A stretch of DNA of 5,240 bases from Rhizobiaceae bacterium. GTDB lineage: Bacteria; Pseudomonadota; Alphaproteobacteria; Rhizobiales; Rhizobiaceae. How positions within the stretch are numbered: the stretch's first letter is position 1; each line of letters opens with the position of its first letter. Shown here piece by piece: positions 1 through 5,118 of the stretch. The DNA lies in NCBI GenBank assembly GCA_016793565.1, contig JAEUMA010000614.1, positions 1 through 5,240 of the forward strand, in the 5' to 3' direction. The position numbers were made by a program, and so were the translations under genes. The notes under the pieces were generated by a model. It saw only the letters and a list, made by a program, of their open reading frames with translations. It did no database searches and had not been told where the DNA came from.

Positions 1-102
1 ATTTTCAAGAAGTACACTCTGGACGAGGTCAACATGGCCCTGGAGATGTTCGATGACGCGACCAGGCCGAATGTCGGGCACAATGTGATCGTTTTCAACT
101 GA
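1..102 (+). CDS. C-terminal end of a probable zinc-type (MDR) alcohol dehydrogenase, partial
   Basis: An open frame runs in from the left edge and stops at TGA 100-102, giving 33 residues. The segment KKYTLDEVNMALE followed by a short tail ending NVIVF resembles the C-terminus of medium-chain dehydrogenases/reductases. In that family a 'y(t/s)Lddin.A' helix precedes a final 'GR.VI.F' strand. Seen directly: the open frame, the stop and this tail pattern. Inferred: the family. No cofactor or zinc ligands fall inside the window, so the substrate cannot be judged. The gene converges on the - strand FAD oxidoreductase, with only 49 bases between the two stops. A palindrome just after the stop (105-120) may help end transcription. 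Confidence 0.5.
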   Translation: MFKKYTLDEVNMALEMFDDATRPNVGHNVIVFN

Positions 103-104
103 GC

Positions 105-120
105 AGCGATCCGGATCGCT
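105..120. terminator. Perfect 16-bp palindrome between convergent genes, possible terminator
   Basis: AGCGATCCGGATCGCT reads identically on both strands and starts two bases after the TGA of the + strand partial gene. As RNA it would form a 6-bp stem with a CCGG loop on either strand. There is no T-tract after it in either direction, so it is not a canonical intrinsic terminator. Its position between convergent stops is the main reason to call it a termination or 3'-end processing element. Confidence 0.35.
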
Positions 121-145
121 TCCCGGTCACGCAGATATTGCGCAG

Positions 146-165
146 GCGCGCTCAGCCGAGCGCGC
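146..165. other. GC-rich stem-loop over the stop codon of the FAD oxidoreductase
   Basis: The arms GCGCGCTC (146-153) and GAGCGCGC (158-165) are perfectly complementary around an AGCC tetraloop. The hairpin spans the last codons and the TGA (152-154) of the - strand FAD oxidoreductase gene. It could contribute to transcription end or mRNA 3'-end stability together with the palindrome at 105-120. No T-tract follows, and GC-rich coding DNA produces such stems by chance, so the function is uncertain. Confidence 0.25.
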
Positions 166-1579
166 GCCCCAACAGCCGGCCGTGGGTCAGCGCCTCGCCT
201 ATCCGCTTCTCCAGGTCCAGCCGGTCGGCGCCGAGAAAGGCGCTGCGGTATTCGCCGTTGGAGGGGCCGGTGCCATGTTCCGCGCTGAAGCTGCCGTCAT
301 ACTTCGCCACCAGAAGTTCATAGAGGCGCGTGCGCGCCAGACGGGCCGTCGCCGCGTCATAGGGCGGAGCGTCGAGTCGCGGCCAGACCAGGTTGAAATG
401 ATCGCCGCCGTCGCCGCAATGGCCGAAGTCGCAAACGCGAAGCCAGGGAAACTCGCGCCGGACAAGAACTCTGGCGTCGGCCCGGAAATGCTCCAGATCG
501 CCACGCCGCGCCGAAACGTCCAGCCCGATCACCTTGCCTTCCTCGCGGAGCGCATCGGAGATCGAATGCCGGATCTTCCATAGCGCTTCCGGGTGGTCGA
601 CCACGGCATTGACGATCATGCCCGCCTCGAACTGCGCCTCAAGAAACCTGTGCAGGCCCGCCTTCAGCCGTTCCCCGGCTTCCGGTTCTGCGGTGGAGCG
701 GCTCAATTCGACGAGCACCGAATATTCCGGGAGGGGCTCCGGGGCGAACGGATTGCGGGTGTCGGGTATGTGCCTGAACACACAGGACAGGGCTTCGCCC
801 GACATGCCCTCGAACGAGGACAGGTCGCTGCCGAACGCGGCCTCGGCCGCCAGCAGCACCGCCATGACGGTGGAGCGATCCCGAGGCGCCAGCAGCGCGG
901 TCGCGGATTGCCGCTGGAGCGGCTGCACCTCGAGATCGACGCGCGTGATCACGCCAAAGGCGCCGCCGGTGCCGATGAAGAGCTGCTTCAGGTCAAGGCC
1001 GACATTGTTCTTGCGCAGCCCGCTGCCGAGATCGAGGATCGTTCCGGTCTCGTCGGCGACGACGACCTCGAGGCCGAGTACGCTGCGGCGCACGTCGCCA
1101 TATCGTATGAAGCGTGCCCCGCCCGTGTTTGTGGCCACCATCCCGCCTATCGATGGATCGGCGCCCAGGTCGATCGGAAAGGTGAGGCCGAACCGCGCGA
1201 GTTCCTCGTTGAGGGCGGAGAGCCGGACGCCGCCGGCGACCCGAACGGATCGGTTTTCGAGGTCGATGGCGACCGGCCCATTCAGCCGGTCAAGCGAGAG
1301 GACGCCTTGCTCCCCGGAAGAGTCGGGCACGCCTGCACCGACAAGGCCGGTATTGGCTCCTTGCGGCACCAGCGTGACGGCATGCCTTCGGCAGATCGCC
1401 ACGACTGCGGAAACATGCGCCGTGGTGGTTGGCAAAGCGACGAAGGCGGCCTTGCCGTCCTCGTATCGGGCCGCCGTCTGGTAGCGGGCCAGATCTTCGC
1501 CGCTTGCAAGCACGTTCTGATCGCCCAGCGCGGCGCGCAGATCCTCGATGCAACGGCGCATGCCTTCGGCTGCGCTCAT
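152..1579 (-). CDS. FAD-binding oxidoreductase, D-2-hydroxyacid (D-lactate/glycolate/2-hydroxyglutarate) dehydrogenase family
   Basis: A 475-residue protein of the GlcD/LdhD/D2HGDH branch of the VAO/PCMH flavoprotein superfamily, expected to oxidise a D-2-hydroxyacid at FAD and pass electrons to a carrier. The N-terminal FAD domain shows LPTTTAHVSAVVAIC (49-63), the pyrophosphate-binding PQGANTGLVGAG (72-83), DPSIGGMVATNTGG (141-154) and IGTGGAFGVITRV (202-214). The C-terminal substrate domain has GHCGDGGDHFN (386-396), a variant of the family's HxGDGNxHxN metal/substrate motif, and SAEHGTGP (432-439). Length is typical. The frame is open further upstream, to an ATG ending at 1708, but that extension lies inside the thioesterase gene and has no family similarity. 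ATG 1579-1577 overlaps the thioesterase stop as ATGA, the usual sign of translational coupling. The GGDH variation makes the exact substrate unclear. The family call is firm. Confidence 0.9.
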   Translation of the reverse strand: MSAAEGMRRCIEDLRAALGDQNVLASGEDLARYQTAARYEDGKAAFVALPTTTAHVSAVVAICRRHAVTLVPQGANTGLVGAGVPDSSGEQGVLSLDRLNGPVAIDLENRSVRVAGGVRLSALNEELARFGLTFPIDLGADPSIGGMVATNTGGARFIRYGDVRRSVLGLEVVVADETGTILDLGSGLRKNNVGLDLKQLFIGTGGAFGVITRVDLEVQPLQRQSATALLAPRDRSTVMAVLLAAEAAFGSDLSSFEGMSGEALSCVFRHIPDTRNPFAPEPLPEYSVLVELSRSTAEPEAGERLKAGLHRFLEAQFEAGMIVNAVVDHPEALWKIRHSISDALREEGKVIGLDVSARRGDLEHFRADARVLVRREFPWLRVCDFGHCGDGGDHFNLVWPRLDAPPYDAATARLARTRLYELLVAKYDGSFSAEHGTGPSNGEYRSAFLGADRLDLEKRIGEALTHGRLLGRALG

Positions 1580-2013
1580 CCGGCCGCTGCCGGCTGGGCG
1601 GGCCTCCAGGTTGCCGTCGCATGGACGGCCAGGCGGCCTTCGGCATCCCACACGCGCGACTCCATGAACGAGATGTTGCGTCCCCGCCGCAAGAGGCACC
1701 CTTGGCATGTGGCGCTAGGCGGAAGCACCGGGCGCAGGTACTGGAGCTTCATCTCGAGGGTCGCACCGCCGGCGCCGAATGCGTGTTTCAGCAGATGCCC
1801 CATCGAAATGTCCATCACCGTGGCGATCACTCCGCCGTGCAAGGAGCCTTGCGGGTTAAACAAAAAGTCCCGCACCGGAAACGCTATGCTGCAGGCTTCA
1901 TCCGAATAACTTATCTCCAGCTCGAGCAATCGTGCGAGAAAAAACGTTCCGAAGGCCGGCTCGTGGGTCTCAAGCGCCTGTTCGAACGCTTGTCGTGCTG
2001 CGGTCTCATCCAT
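1576..2013 (-). CDS. PaaI-type hotdog-fold thioesterase
   Basis: A 145-residue cytoplasmic single-domain protein, expected to hydrolyse an acyl- or aryl-CoA thioester. It has the 4HBT/PaaI signature: N53 and then HGGVIATVMD (59-68), with H59, G60-G61 and the putative catalytic acid D68, followed by the central strand GATLEMKLQYLRPV (83-96). Length matches PaaI-like enzymes. The frame is open back to 2211, but that extension overlaps the CoA-transferase remnant. ATG 2013-2011 is chosen because GAGGT lies 8 bases upstream of it and because family similarity begins there. Its stop overlaps the start of the FAD oxidoreductase gene by 4 bases, so the two genes are almost certainly co-transcribed. 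The adjoining CoA-transferase remnant suggests an original operon for a CoA-activated hydroxyacid. The substrate is unknown. Confidence 0.88.
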   Translation of the reverse strand: MDETAARQAFEQALETHEPAFGTFFLARLLELEISYSDEACSIAFPVRDFLFNPQGSLHGGVIATVMDISMGHLLKHAFGAGGATLEMKLQYLRPVLPPSATCQGCLLRRGRNISFMESRVWDAEGRLAVHATATWRPAQPAAAG

Positions 2014-2018
2014 CTCTT

Positions 2019-2026
2019 GGCACCTC
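2019..2026 (-). promoter_or_regulatory. Ribosome binding site fixing the thioesterase start
   Basis: On the - strand the bases before ATG 2013 read GAGGTGCCAAGAG. The GAGGT core has an 8-base spacer to the start codon. This supports the 145-residue form over the longer open frame that begins at 2211. Confidence 0.6.
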
Positions 2027-2057
2027 AATTGCAGCGGATTGCGCCTGCCTGCTCCAG

Positions 2058-2195
2058 CTAGGCTACCTCGCGGTCGGACAATCCGCCCAGGCTGGTCAGA
2101 ATCTCGCGCGTGTGCTGGCCAAGCAGCGGAGGCGGTACCTCGGCTCCGCCCGGGGTGTCCAGCAGGCGCATAGGCGTGTCGATGGAACGTAACAT
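2058..2195 (-). pseudogene. C-terminal remnant of a CaiB/BaiF family III CoA-transferase
   Basis: Only about 45 residues remain, ending at TAG 2060-2058. The reading DTPMRLLDTPGG, then PPPLLGQHTREIL, then LGGLSDREV matches the C-terminal signature of family III CoA-transferases, which usually reads like 'S/TP.rl..TPg...P..LGqht.eiL..LG.s..ei..L'. Complete members have about 380-400 residues, so roughly 90% is gone, including the catalytic Asp region. Similarity begins near 2195. The sequence upstream of that is a stem-loop and then the end of another gene, so the remnant appears to have been cut by a deletion. It lies 44 bases upstream of the thioesterase on the same strand and was probably part of that operon. 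An open frame back to 2279 exists but is not CoA-transferase-like before 2195. Confidence 0.65.
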
Positions 2196-2210
2196 GGCTT
2201 GTTTCTCCCA

Positions 2211-2235
2211 CGATCGCAGGCGACGCCCGCGATCG
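2211..2235. other. Near-perfect 11-bp stem-loop between two gene remnants
   Basis: Arms CGATCGCAGGC (2211-2221) and GCCCGCGATCG (2225-2235) flank a GAC triloop. Ten pairs are Watson-Crick. The odd pair would be G-U in the - strand transcript. The hairpin lies 24 bases past the stop of the dehalogenase remnant on the - strand, a suitable place for a terminator, but no T-tract follows. It could also be a mobile palindromic repeat or a deletion hotspot, because it lies exactly between two truncated genes. Confidence 0.4.
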
Positions 2236-2259
2236 CCGTCTGTCCCTGGATTGGCGCGC

Positions 2260-2655
2260 TCAGCAGAGTGCGTCGGCAAGTTCCTTCAGGTTGTTGACGA
2301 CGAGGTGCGGCTGAAGCGGCGTGTCCTCGTAGGGGCGGTTGCGCCGATTGATGTAGCCGCCCTTCATGCCCTGAGCCTGCGCGCCGATGCAGTCGAAAGC
2401 GTGATTGGCGACGTGCATGATCTGGCCGATATCCGTTTTCAGGATCTCGGCCGCCTTCTTGTAGGTGGCAGCGTGAGGCTTGAAATAGCCCCACGTGGCG
2501 ATGGAGATATAGTCGTCGAAGCGGTAACCCATATGCGGCTTTGCGTTCTCCAGCATGTCCGGATCGCCGTTCGACAGGATGACCAGCTTGTAACGCTTGT
2601 TCAGGCGCCCTAACGCTTCAGCCGCGTCAGGGAAAGTCTTGAGCTTCTCTGAGGC
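2260..2655 (-). pseudogene. 5'-truncated haloacid dehalogenase type II (HAD superfamily)
   Basis: About 131 residues can be read in one frame, ending at TGA 2262-2260 and beginning right after an in-frame TGA at 2658-2656. Visible HAD features: KLKTFPDAAEAL, then motif II in KLVILSNGDPDML (Ser of SNG), motif III Lys in YFKPHAATYKKAAEIL, and the motif IV region HVANHAFDCIGAQAQGM, then a conserved tail GGYINRRNRPY. These match the (S)-2-haloacid dehalogenase group, which hydrolyses 2-haloacids to 2-hydroxyacids. Such enzymes have about 220-240 residues. Here the N-terminal ~95 residues are absent, including the motif I nucleophilic Asp and most of the cap domain, so no activity is expected. The only good internal ATG (2556) would give 98 residues without the nucleophile. 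If it was once complete, its hydroxyacid product would suit the FAD oxidoreductase downstream; that link is inference. Confidence 0.75.
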
Positions 2656-2820
2656 TCACGGCGGATGGGATGCGCCGGAGCCGTTCATGAGCGATATCGG
2701 TACCTTGTTGCCGATGGCGCTGTGAGGACGAACCTCGTTGTAGTCTCGACGCCAATGCTCCATCTTCCGCCGGGCGTCGTCAAACGTCAGTAACCAGTCG
2801 GCGTTCAGGCACTCCGCCCG
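2656..2820 (-). pseudogene. C-terminal remnant of an IS3-family transposase (OrfB)
   Basis: About 54 codons read RAECLNADWLL, then FDDARRKMEHW, then RRDYNEVRPHSAIG and ISLMNGSG, ending at TGA 2658-2656. 'ECLN..WF..l.dAr..ie.WR.dYN..RPHSalg' is the standard end of IS3-family integrase-type transposases. Complete OrfB proteins have about 270-300 residues. The rve core with its acidic catalytic residues is missing. Upstream of about 2820 the similarity is lost, and an in-frame stop follows at 2838-2836. Downstream the stop codon directly touches the dehalogenase remnant with no room for the usual untranslated segment and terminal inverted repeat. Both ends of the element are therefore gone and it cannot move. 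Confidence 0.8.
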
Positions 2821-2921
2821 GCACCCGGCCTTGTTTTAGCAAAGAGCCGCCGGGCCTCCATGGTTCAGCTTAGGAGCACGCAGAGGCCTATCCGGACTGC
2901 ATAAAGAGGGCTCTGAGCAGG
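2821..2921. other. Short stretch with no recognisable gene
   Basis: Between the transposase remnant and the ABC ATPase pseudogene I see only stop-interrupted frames on both strands, a few GC-rich short repeats and no recognisable IS terminal repeat. It may contain degraded IS sequence or the original downstream flank of the ATPase gene. Nothing here supports a function. Confidence 0.4.
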
Positions 2922-3790
2922 TCATGGCCCCTCGCTCTGCAGGTCGCGGGACGATCTCGGTGTATATGCAACCAGCCTAGCCCGAGCGTAAGAACACCCG
3001 AGCTGTTCGAACACGCCGTAGATCCGGTCTACGTACTTTCCGAATTCTTCGTAGTGGTCGAGGTGCGCAGGACGCGGCCGGGGCAGATCGATGACGATCT
3101 CGTCGACGATGCGACCCGGACTTTGCGACATCACCAGAACACAGTCGGAAAGGCCGATGGCGATCCTCGATAGAGTGCGTTATGAACAGGACAGTCTTGC
3201 GGGTCTCCAGCCAGATCGCCTCCAGTTCGTTCCGCATCTGGGTTCGCGTAATCGCGTCGAGGGCGCCGAACGGTTCGTCCATGAATAGGACCGAAGGCTC
3301 GTGGACGAGTGTCCGGGCGATCGAGACGCGCTGGCGCATGCCGCCAGACAACTGGTAGGGGTACCGGTTCTCCGCCCTGCCGAGACCCAGCTTGGCGAAG
3401 AGTTCGCGCGTGTGCGCTAGCATCTTCGTGCGGCCCAAGCCGCGGATCTGCTGCTGCAACATGACATTGTCGATGGCCGTCCGAAACTCGAGAAGCAGAT
3501 GGTCCTGAAACACGATTCCAACGTCCGTCAGCGGCCGCGCCAGCGGCTTGCCGTCGACCTCGACATGGCCGGTCGATGCCGGCAGGAGGCCTGCGGTGAT
3601 GAGCATCGTGCTGCTCTTGCCGCAGCCGGAGGGACCGATGATGCTGACGAACTCCCCCGGACTCGCCTCGATGGTGATAGGCCCCAGCGCATGGTGGTCG
3701 CCGTCGCGAGATGAGAACGTACGCGTGACACCACGGAGCGCGATGGCACTTCCGCGGGACGCAGAACGATCAGCCGAAGGTTCCGCACAT
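2922..3790 (-). pseudogene. Frameshifted ABC transporter ATPase, nitrate/sulfonate/taurine type
   Basis: A SsuB/TauB/NrtD-like ATP-binding subunit, expected to power import of a small organic or inorganic anion through a permease dimer. In one frame: AIALRGVTRTFSS, Walker A GPSGCGKSS, Q-loop VFQDHLLLEFRT, signature LSGGMRQRVSIA, Walker B VLFMDEPFGALD and H-loop FITHSI. After FITHSI, near 3160-3165, one extra base shifts the frame. The C-terminus then continues in another frame as IGLSDCVLVMSQSPGRI and IDLPRPRPAHLDHYEEFG. At the 5' end the best start, ATG 3790-3788, is also out of frame by one base: ATG-T-GCGGAACC would read MAEPSADRS if the T were absent. The alternative is TTG at 3819 in the main frame. 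Translation past the second shift ends at 2977. In the tail frame the stop is 2922, and the last ~20 residues there look unlike the family, so the true 3' end is uncertain. The Q-loop has LEF where relatives usually have LPW. No permease or binding-protein gene lies downstream. Confidence 0.82.
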
Positions 3791-3812
3791 AACTTTTTAC
3801 ATTTCCCATGGA

Positions 3813-3841
3813 TTGACAAGCCCGGCCGATTGCAGTTCCAT
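3813..3841 (+). promoter_or_regulatory. Possible promoter for the VOC-ABC operon
   Basis: TTGACA at 3813-3818 is a perfect -35 hexamer for a housekeeping sigma factor. With a 17-base spacer the -10 would be TTCCAT (3836-3841), a weak three-of-six match. Initiation would fall in or just before the paired palindromes at 3842-3871, a classic layout for repression. The same region must also hold the promoter of the divergent - strand gene, for which I see no clear hexamer pair. Confidence 0.3.
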
Positions 3842-3857
3842 ACGCAAACGTTTGCAC
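3842..3857. promoter_or_regulatory. LacI/GalR-family-like operator 1
   Basis: ACGCAAACGTTTGCAC contains the perfect 12-bp palindrome GCAAACGTTTGC (3844-3855) with a central CpG. This is the hallmark of LacI/GalR-family operators; the E. coli PurR box has nearly the same form. It lies between the divergent ABC ATPase pseudogene and the VOC gene and shares its last two bases with operator 2. The binding protein is not in the window, so the regulator family is inferred from the site alone. Confidence 0.55.
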
Positions 3858-3871
3858 GCACACGTTTGCGT
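3856..3871. promoter_or_regulatory. LacI/GalR-family-like operator 2
   Basis: ACGCACACGTTTGCGT differs at one base from the ideal palindrome ACGCAAACGTTTGCGT. Its centre is 14 bp from that of operator 1. Together the outer half-sites form a perfect 11-bp inverted repeat, TACGCAAACGT (3841-3851) and ACGTTTGCGTA (3862-3872). It ends 29 bases before the VOC start codon and lies downstream of the candidate -35, consistent with repression of the + strand operon. Confidence 0.5.
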
Positions 3872-3887
3872 AAAGCAGAGCGGCGGT

Positions 3888-3893
3888 CGGGAG
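3888..3893 (+). promoter_or_regulatory. Ribosome binding site of the VOC gene
   Basis: CGGGAG lies 7 bases before ATG 3901. This supports the start even though the downstream reading frame is now broken. Confidence 0.5.
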
Positions 3894-3900
3894 ATCTGTC

Positions 3901-4266
3901 ATGAGCGAGCTCGTACCAGTGTTCGATCGCGTCGGTATTCCCGTCGACGAATTGCAGACCAGTGAGGATTGGGTTGATGTGACCAAGGTCCCGGTTACTA
4001 ATCCCCGCCTGCACAAATTCCGCATCGAATAGCTGCTCTACCGCGCCGACAGCCCGGTGCGCGAACAGTTGAAGGGCTTCCGCATGTTGCCTGCCAGTGT
4101 TTGGCCGAAGATTTCGATGCGCTGATGAGCGGCGGCGAGGTCCAAGGCGGAACCGTTCGCCGCCGACGACAATCTGACGGTCGGGTTTATCCTCAAAGAC
4201 GGGGTTCCTGTCGAGTACATGGTCTACAAGGAGCGCGGGCTTTGGTTCGGAAAGAAGTCGCAATGA
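3901..4266 (+). pseudogene. Degenerate VOC-superfamily (glyoxalase/dioxygenase-fold) gene
   Basis: Piecing three frame segments together gives a protein of about 121 residues. Frame one reads MSELVPVFDRVGIPV, then VPVTNPRLHKFRIE, then a TAG stop at 4030-4032 where relatives have Tyr or another residue (IE-Y-LLYRADSPV). After KG near 4075 one base is missing and the reading continues as LPHVACQCLAEDFDALMSGGEV. Near 4143 one extra base restores the first frame: AEPFAADDNLTVGFILKDG, VPVEYMVYKERG and the stop at 4264-4266. The order 'IEYL.y..DSPv', 'PHVAy.v.D.dal..G.ev', 'v.FI..dG.pvE' is the vicinal-oxygen-chelate fold, with H (PHVA) and E (VEYM) as possible metal ligands. It sits 25 bases before the ABC ATPase in a likely operon behind the dual operator. 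Substrate unknown. Three lesions make function unlikely unless they are sequencing errors. Confidence 0.7.
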
Positions 4267-4291
4267 CCCCATCCTGTCGGAAAGCTTGAGC

Positions 4292-5107
4292 ATGGTTGCA
4301 CTGAGCGAAAACGAGACGTCTGCCGTTCGCGCGGCGAGCGACAGGTCCCAAATCGTTATCGACAAGGCGCGCAAGGTCTACGTGACCGGCTCCGGCCAGA
4401 CGCTTGCCCTGGAAAGCGTCTCAACCTCGATCGCCAAGGGCGAGTTCGTCTGCGTCGTCGGTCCCAGCGGTTGCGGCAAGACGACCTTGTTGTGGGCACT
4501 GAGCGGGCTTCATCCGCTGACATCGGGGCAGGTGCTGCTCGACGGCAAGCCGGTGATTGGCCCGCAGCCGCAGATTGGCATGGTATTCCAGGAGGCCAAC
4601 CTCCTGCCCTGGCGCAACATTCTCAAGAACATCCTCTATCCACTCGAGATCAAGGGGCTGAGGGTCAGCGACTACAAGGACCGAATCGACCGGCTGCTCG
4701 AAAAGACCGGCCTGCGTGGCTTCGAAACCATGTATCCGCGCGAATTCTCGGGCGGCATGCGGCAGCGCGCCTCGCTGGTCCGCTGCCTGTCGTTCGATCC
4801 CGCGGTGATGCTGCTGGACGAGCCCTTCGGCGCGTTGGACAGCTTTACGCGCGACGAGATGAACCTGCTTCTACTCGATCTGTGGGCGGAGCAGCAGAAG
4901 ACCATTGTCTTCGTCACGCACTCCATCACCGAGGCGATCTTCCTGGCCGACCGGGTGCTGGTGATGACGCCGCGGCCGGGGCGGGTCGTGCGCGAGGTCA
5001 AGATCGACCTGCCGCGTCCCCGGACCCTCGACATGCAGGCGACGCCGTACTTCATCGAACTCACGAGCGACATCAAGACACTCATCAATTCCAGCGCGCA
5101 GAAATAG
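4292..5107 (+). CDS. ABC transporter ATP-binding protein, nitrate/sulfonate/taurine import type
   Basis: An intact 271-residue nucleotide-binding subunit of a SsuB/TauB/NrtD-like importer, acting at the cytoplasmic face of the membrane. All motifs are present: Walker A GPSGCGKTT (57-65), Q-loop Q100 in VFQEANLLPWR, signature FSGGMRQR (152-159), Walker B VMLLDEPFGALD (172-183) and H-loop H210 in FVTHSI. The tail GRVVREVKIDLPRPR is characteristic of this subfamily. Length is normal. The start is ATG 4292, with GGAAAG 7 bases upstream; a TTG at 4286 in the same frame is less likely. It follows the VOC pseudogene by 25 bases and precedes the next gene by 11, so it is probably in an operon. It is a relative of the broken - strand ATPase but clearly not a recent copy: motif flanks and tails differ. 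The ligand is not predictable from the ATPase. Confidence 0.93.
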   Translation: MVALSENETSAVRAASDRSQIVIDKARKVYVTGSGQTLALESVSTSIAKGEFVCVVGPSGCGKTTLLWALSGLHPLTSGQVLLDGKPVIGPQPQIGMVFQEANLLPWRNILKNILYPLEIKGLRVSDYKDRIDRLLEKTGLRGFETMYPREFSGGMRQRASLVRCLSFDPAVMLLDEPFGALDSFTRDEMNLLLLDLWAEQQKTIVFVTHSITEAIFLADRVLVMTPRPGRVVREVKIDLPRPRTLDMQATPYFIELTSDIKTLINSSAQK

Positions 5108-5118
5108 GGCGGCCGACG

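Noticed and set aside
1580..1708. 43-residue N-terminal extension of the FAD oxidoreductase (start at 1708)
   Set aside because: It lies wholly within the thioesterase gene, has no family similarity, and the ATGA overlap at 1576-1579 gives a better start.
534..1909. Long + strand open frames (316 and 438 codons) opposite the FAD oxidoreductase gene
   Set aside because: Their translations are low-complexity, rich in Arg, Ala, Ser and Gly, and show no domain. They are the expected antisense shadow of a GC-rich gene whose - strand product has clear FAD-domain motifs.
2014..2211. 66-residue N-terminal extension of the thioesterase (start at 2211)
   Set aside because: The sequence overlaps the CoA-transferase remnant in another frame. 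The GAGGT site places the start at 2013.
2096..2494. 132-codon - strand frame and the + strand frame at 2110-2613 over the dehalogenase remnant
   Set aside because: The dehalogenase motifs are in a different frame. These translations show no recognisable domain and are shadows.
2821..2921. Terminal inverted repeat of the IS3-family element
   Set aside because: No pair of matching ends flanks the transposase remnant; both sides appear deleted.
3791..4374. Extension of the broken ATPase frame upstream to an ATG at 4374
   Set aside because: It runs antisense through the VOC pseudogene and into the + strand ATPase, and is a chance open frame. ATPase similarity starts only below about 3790.
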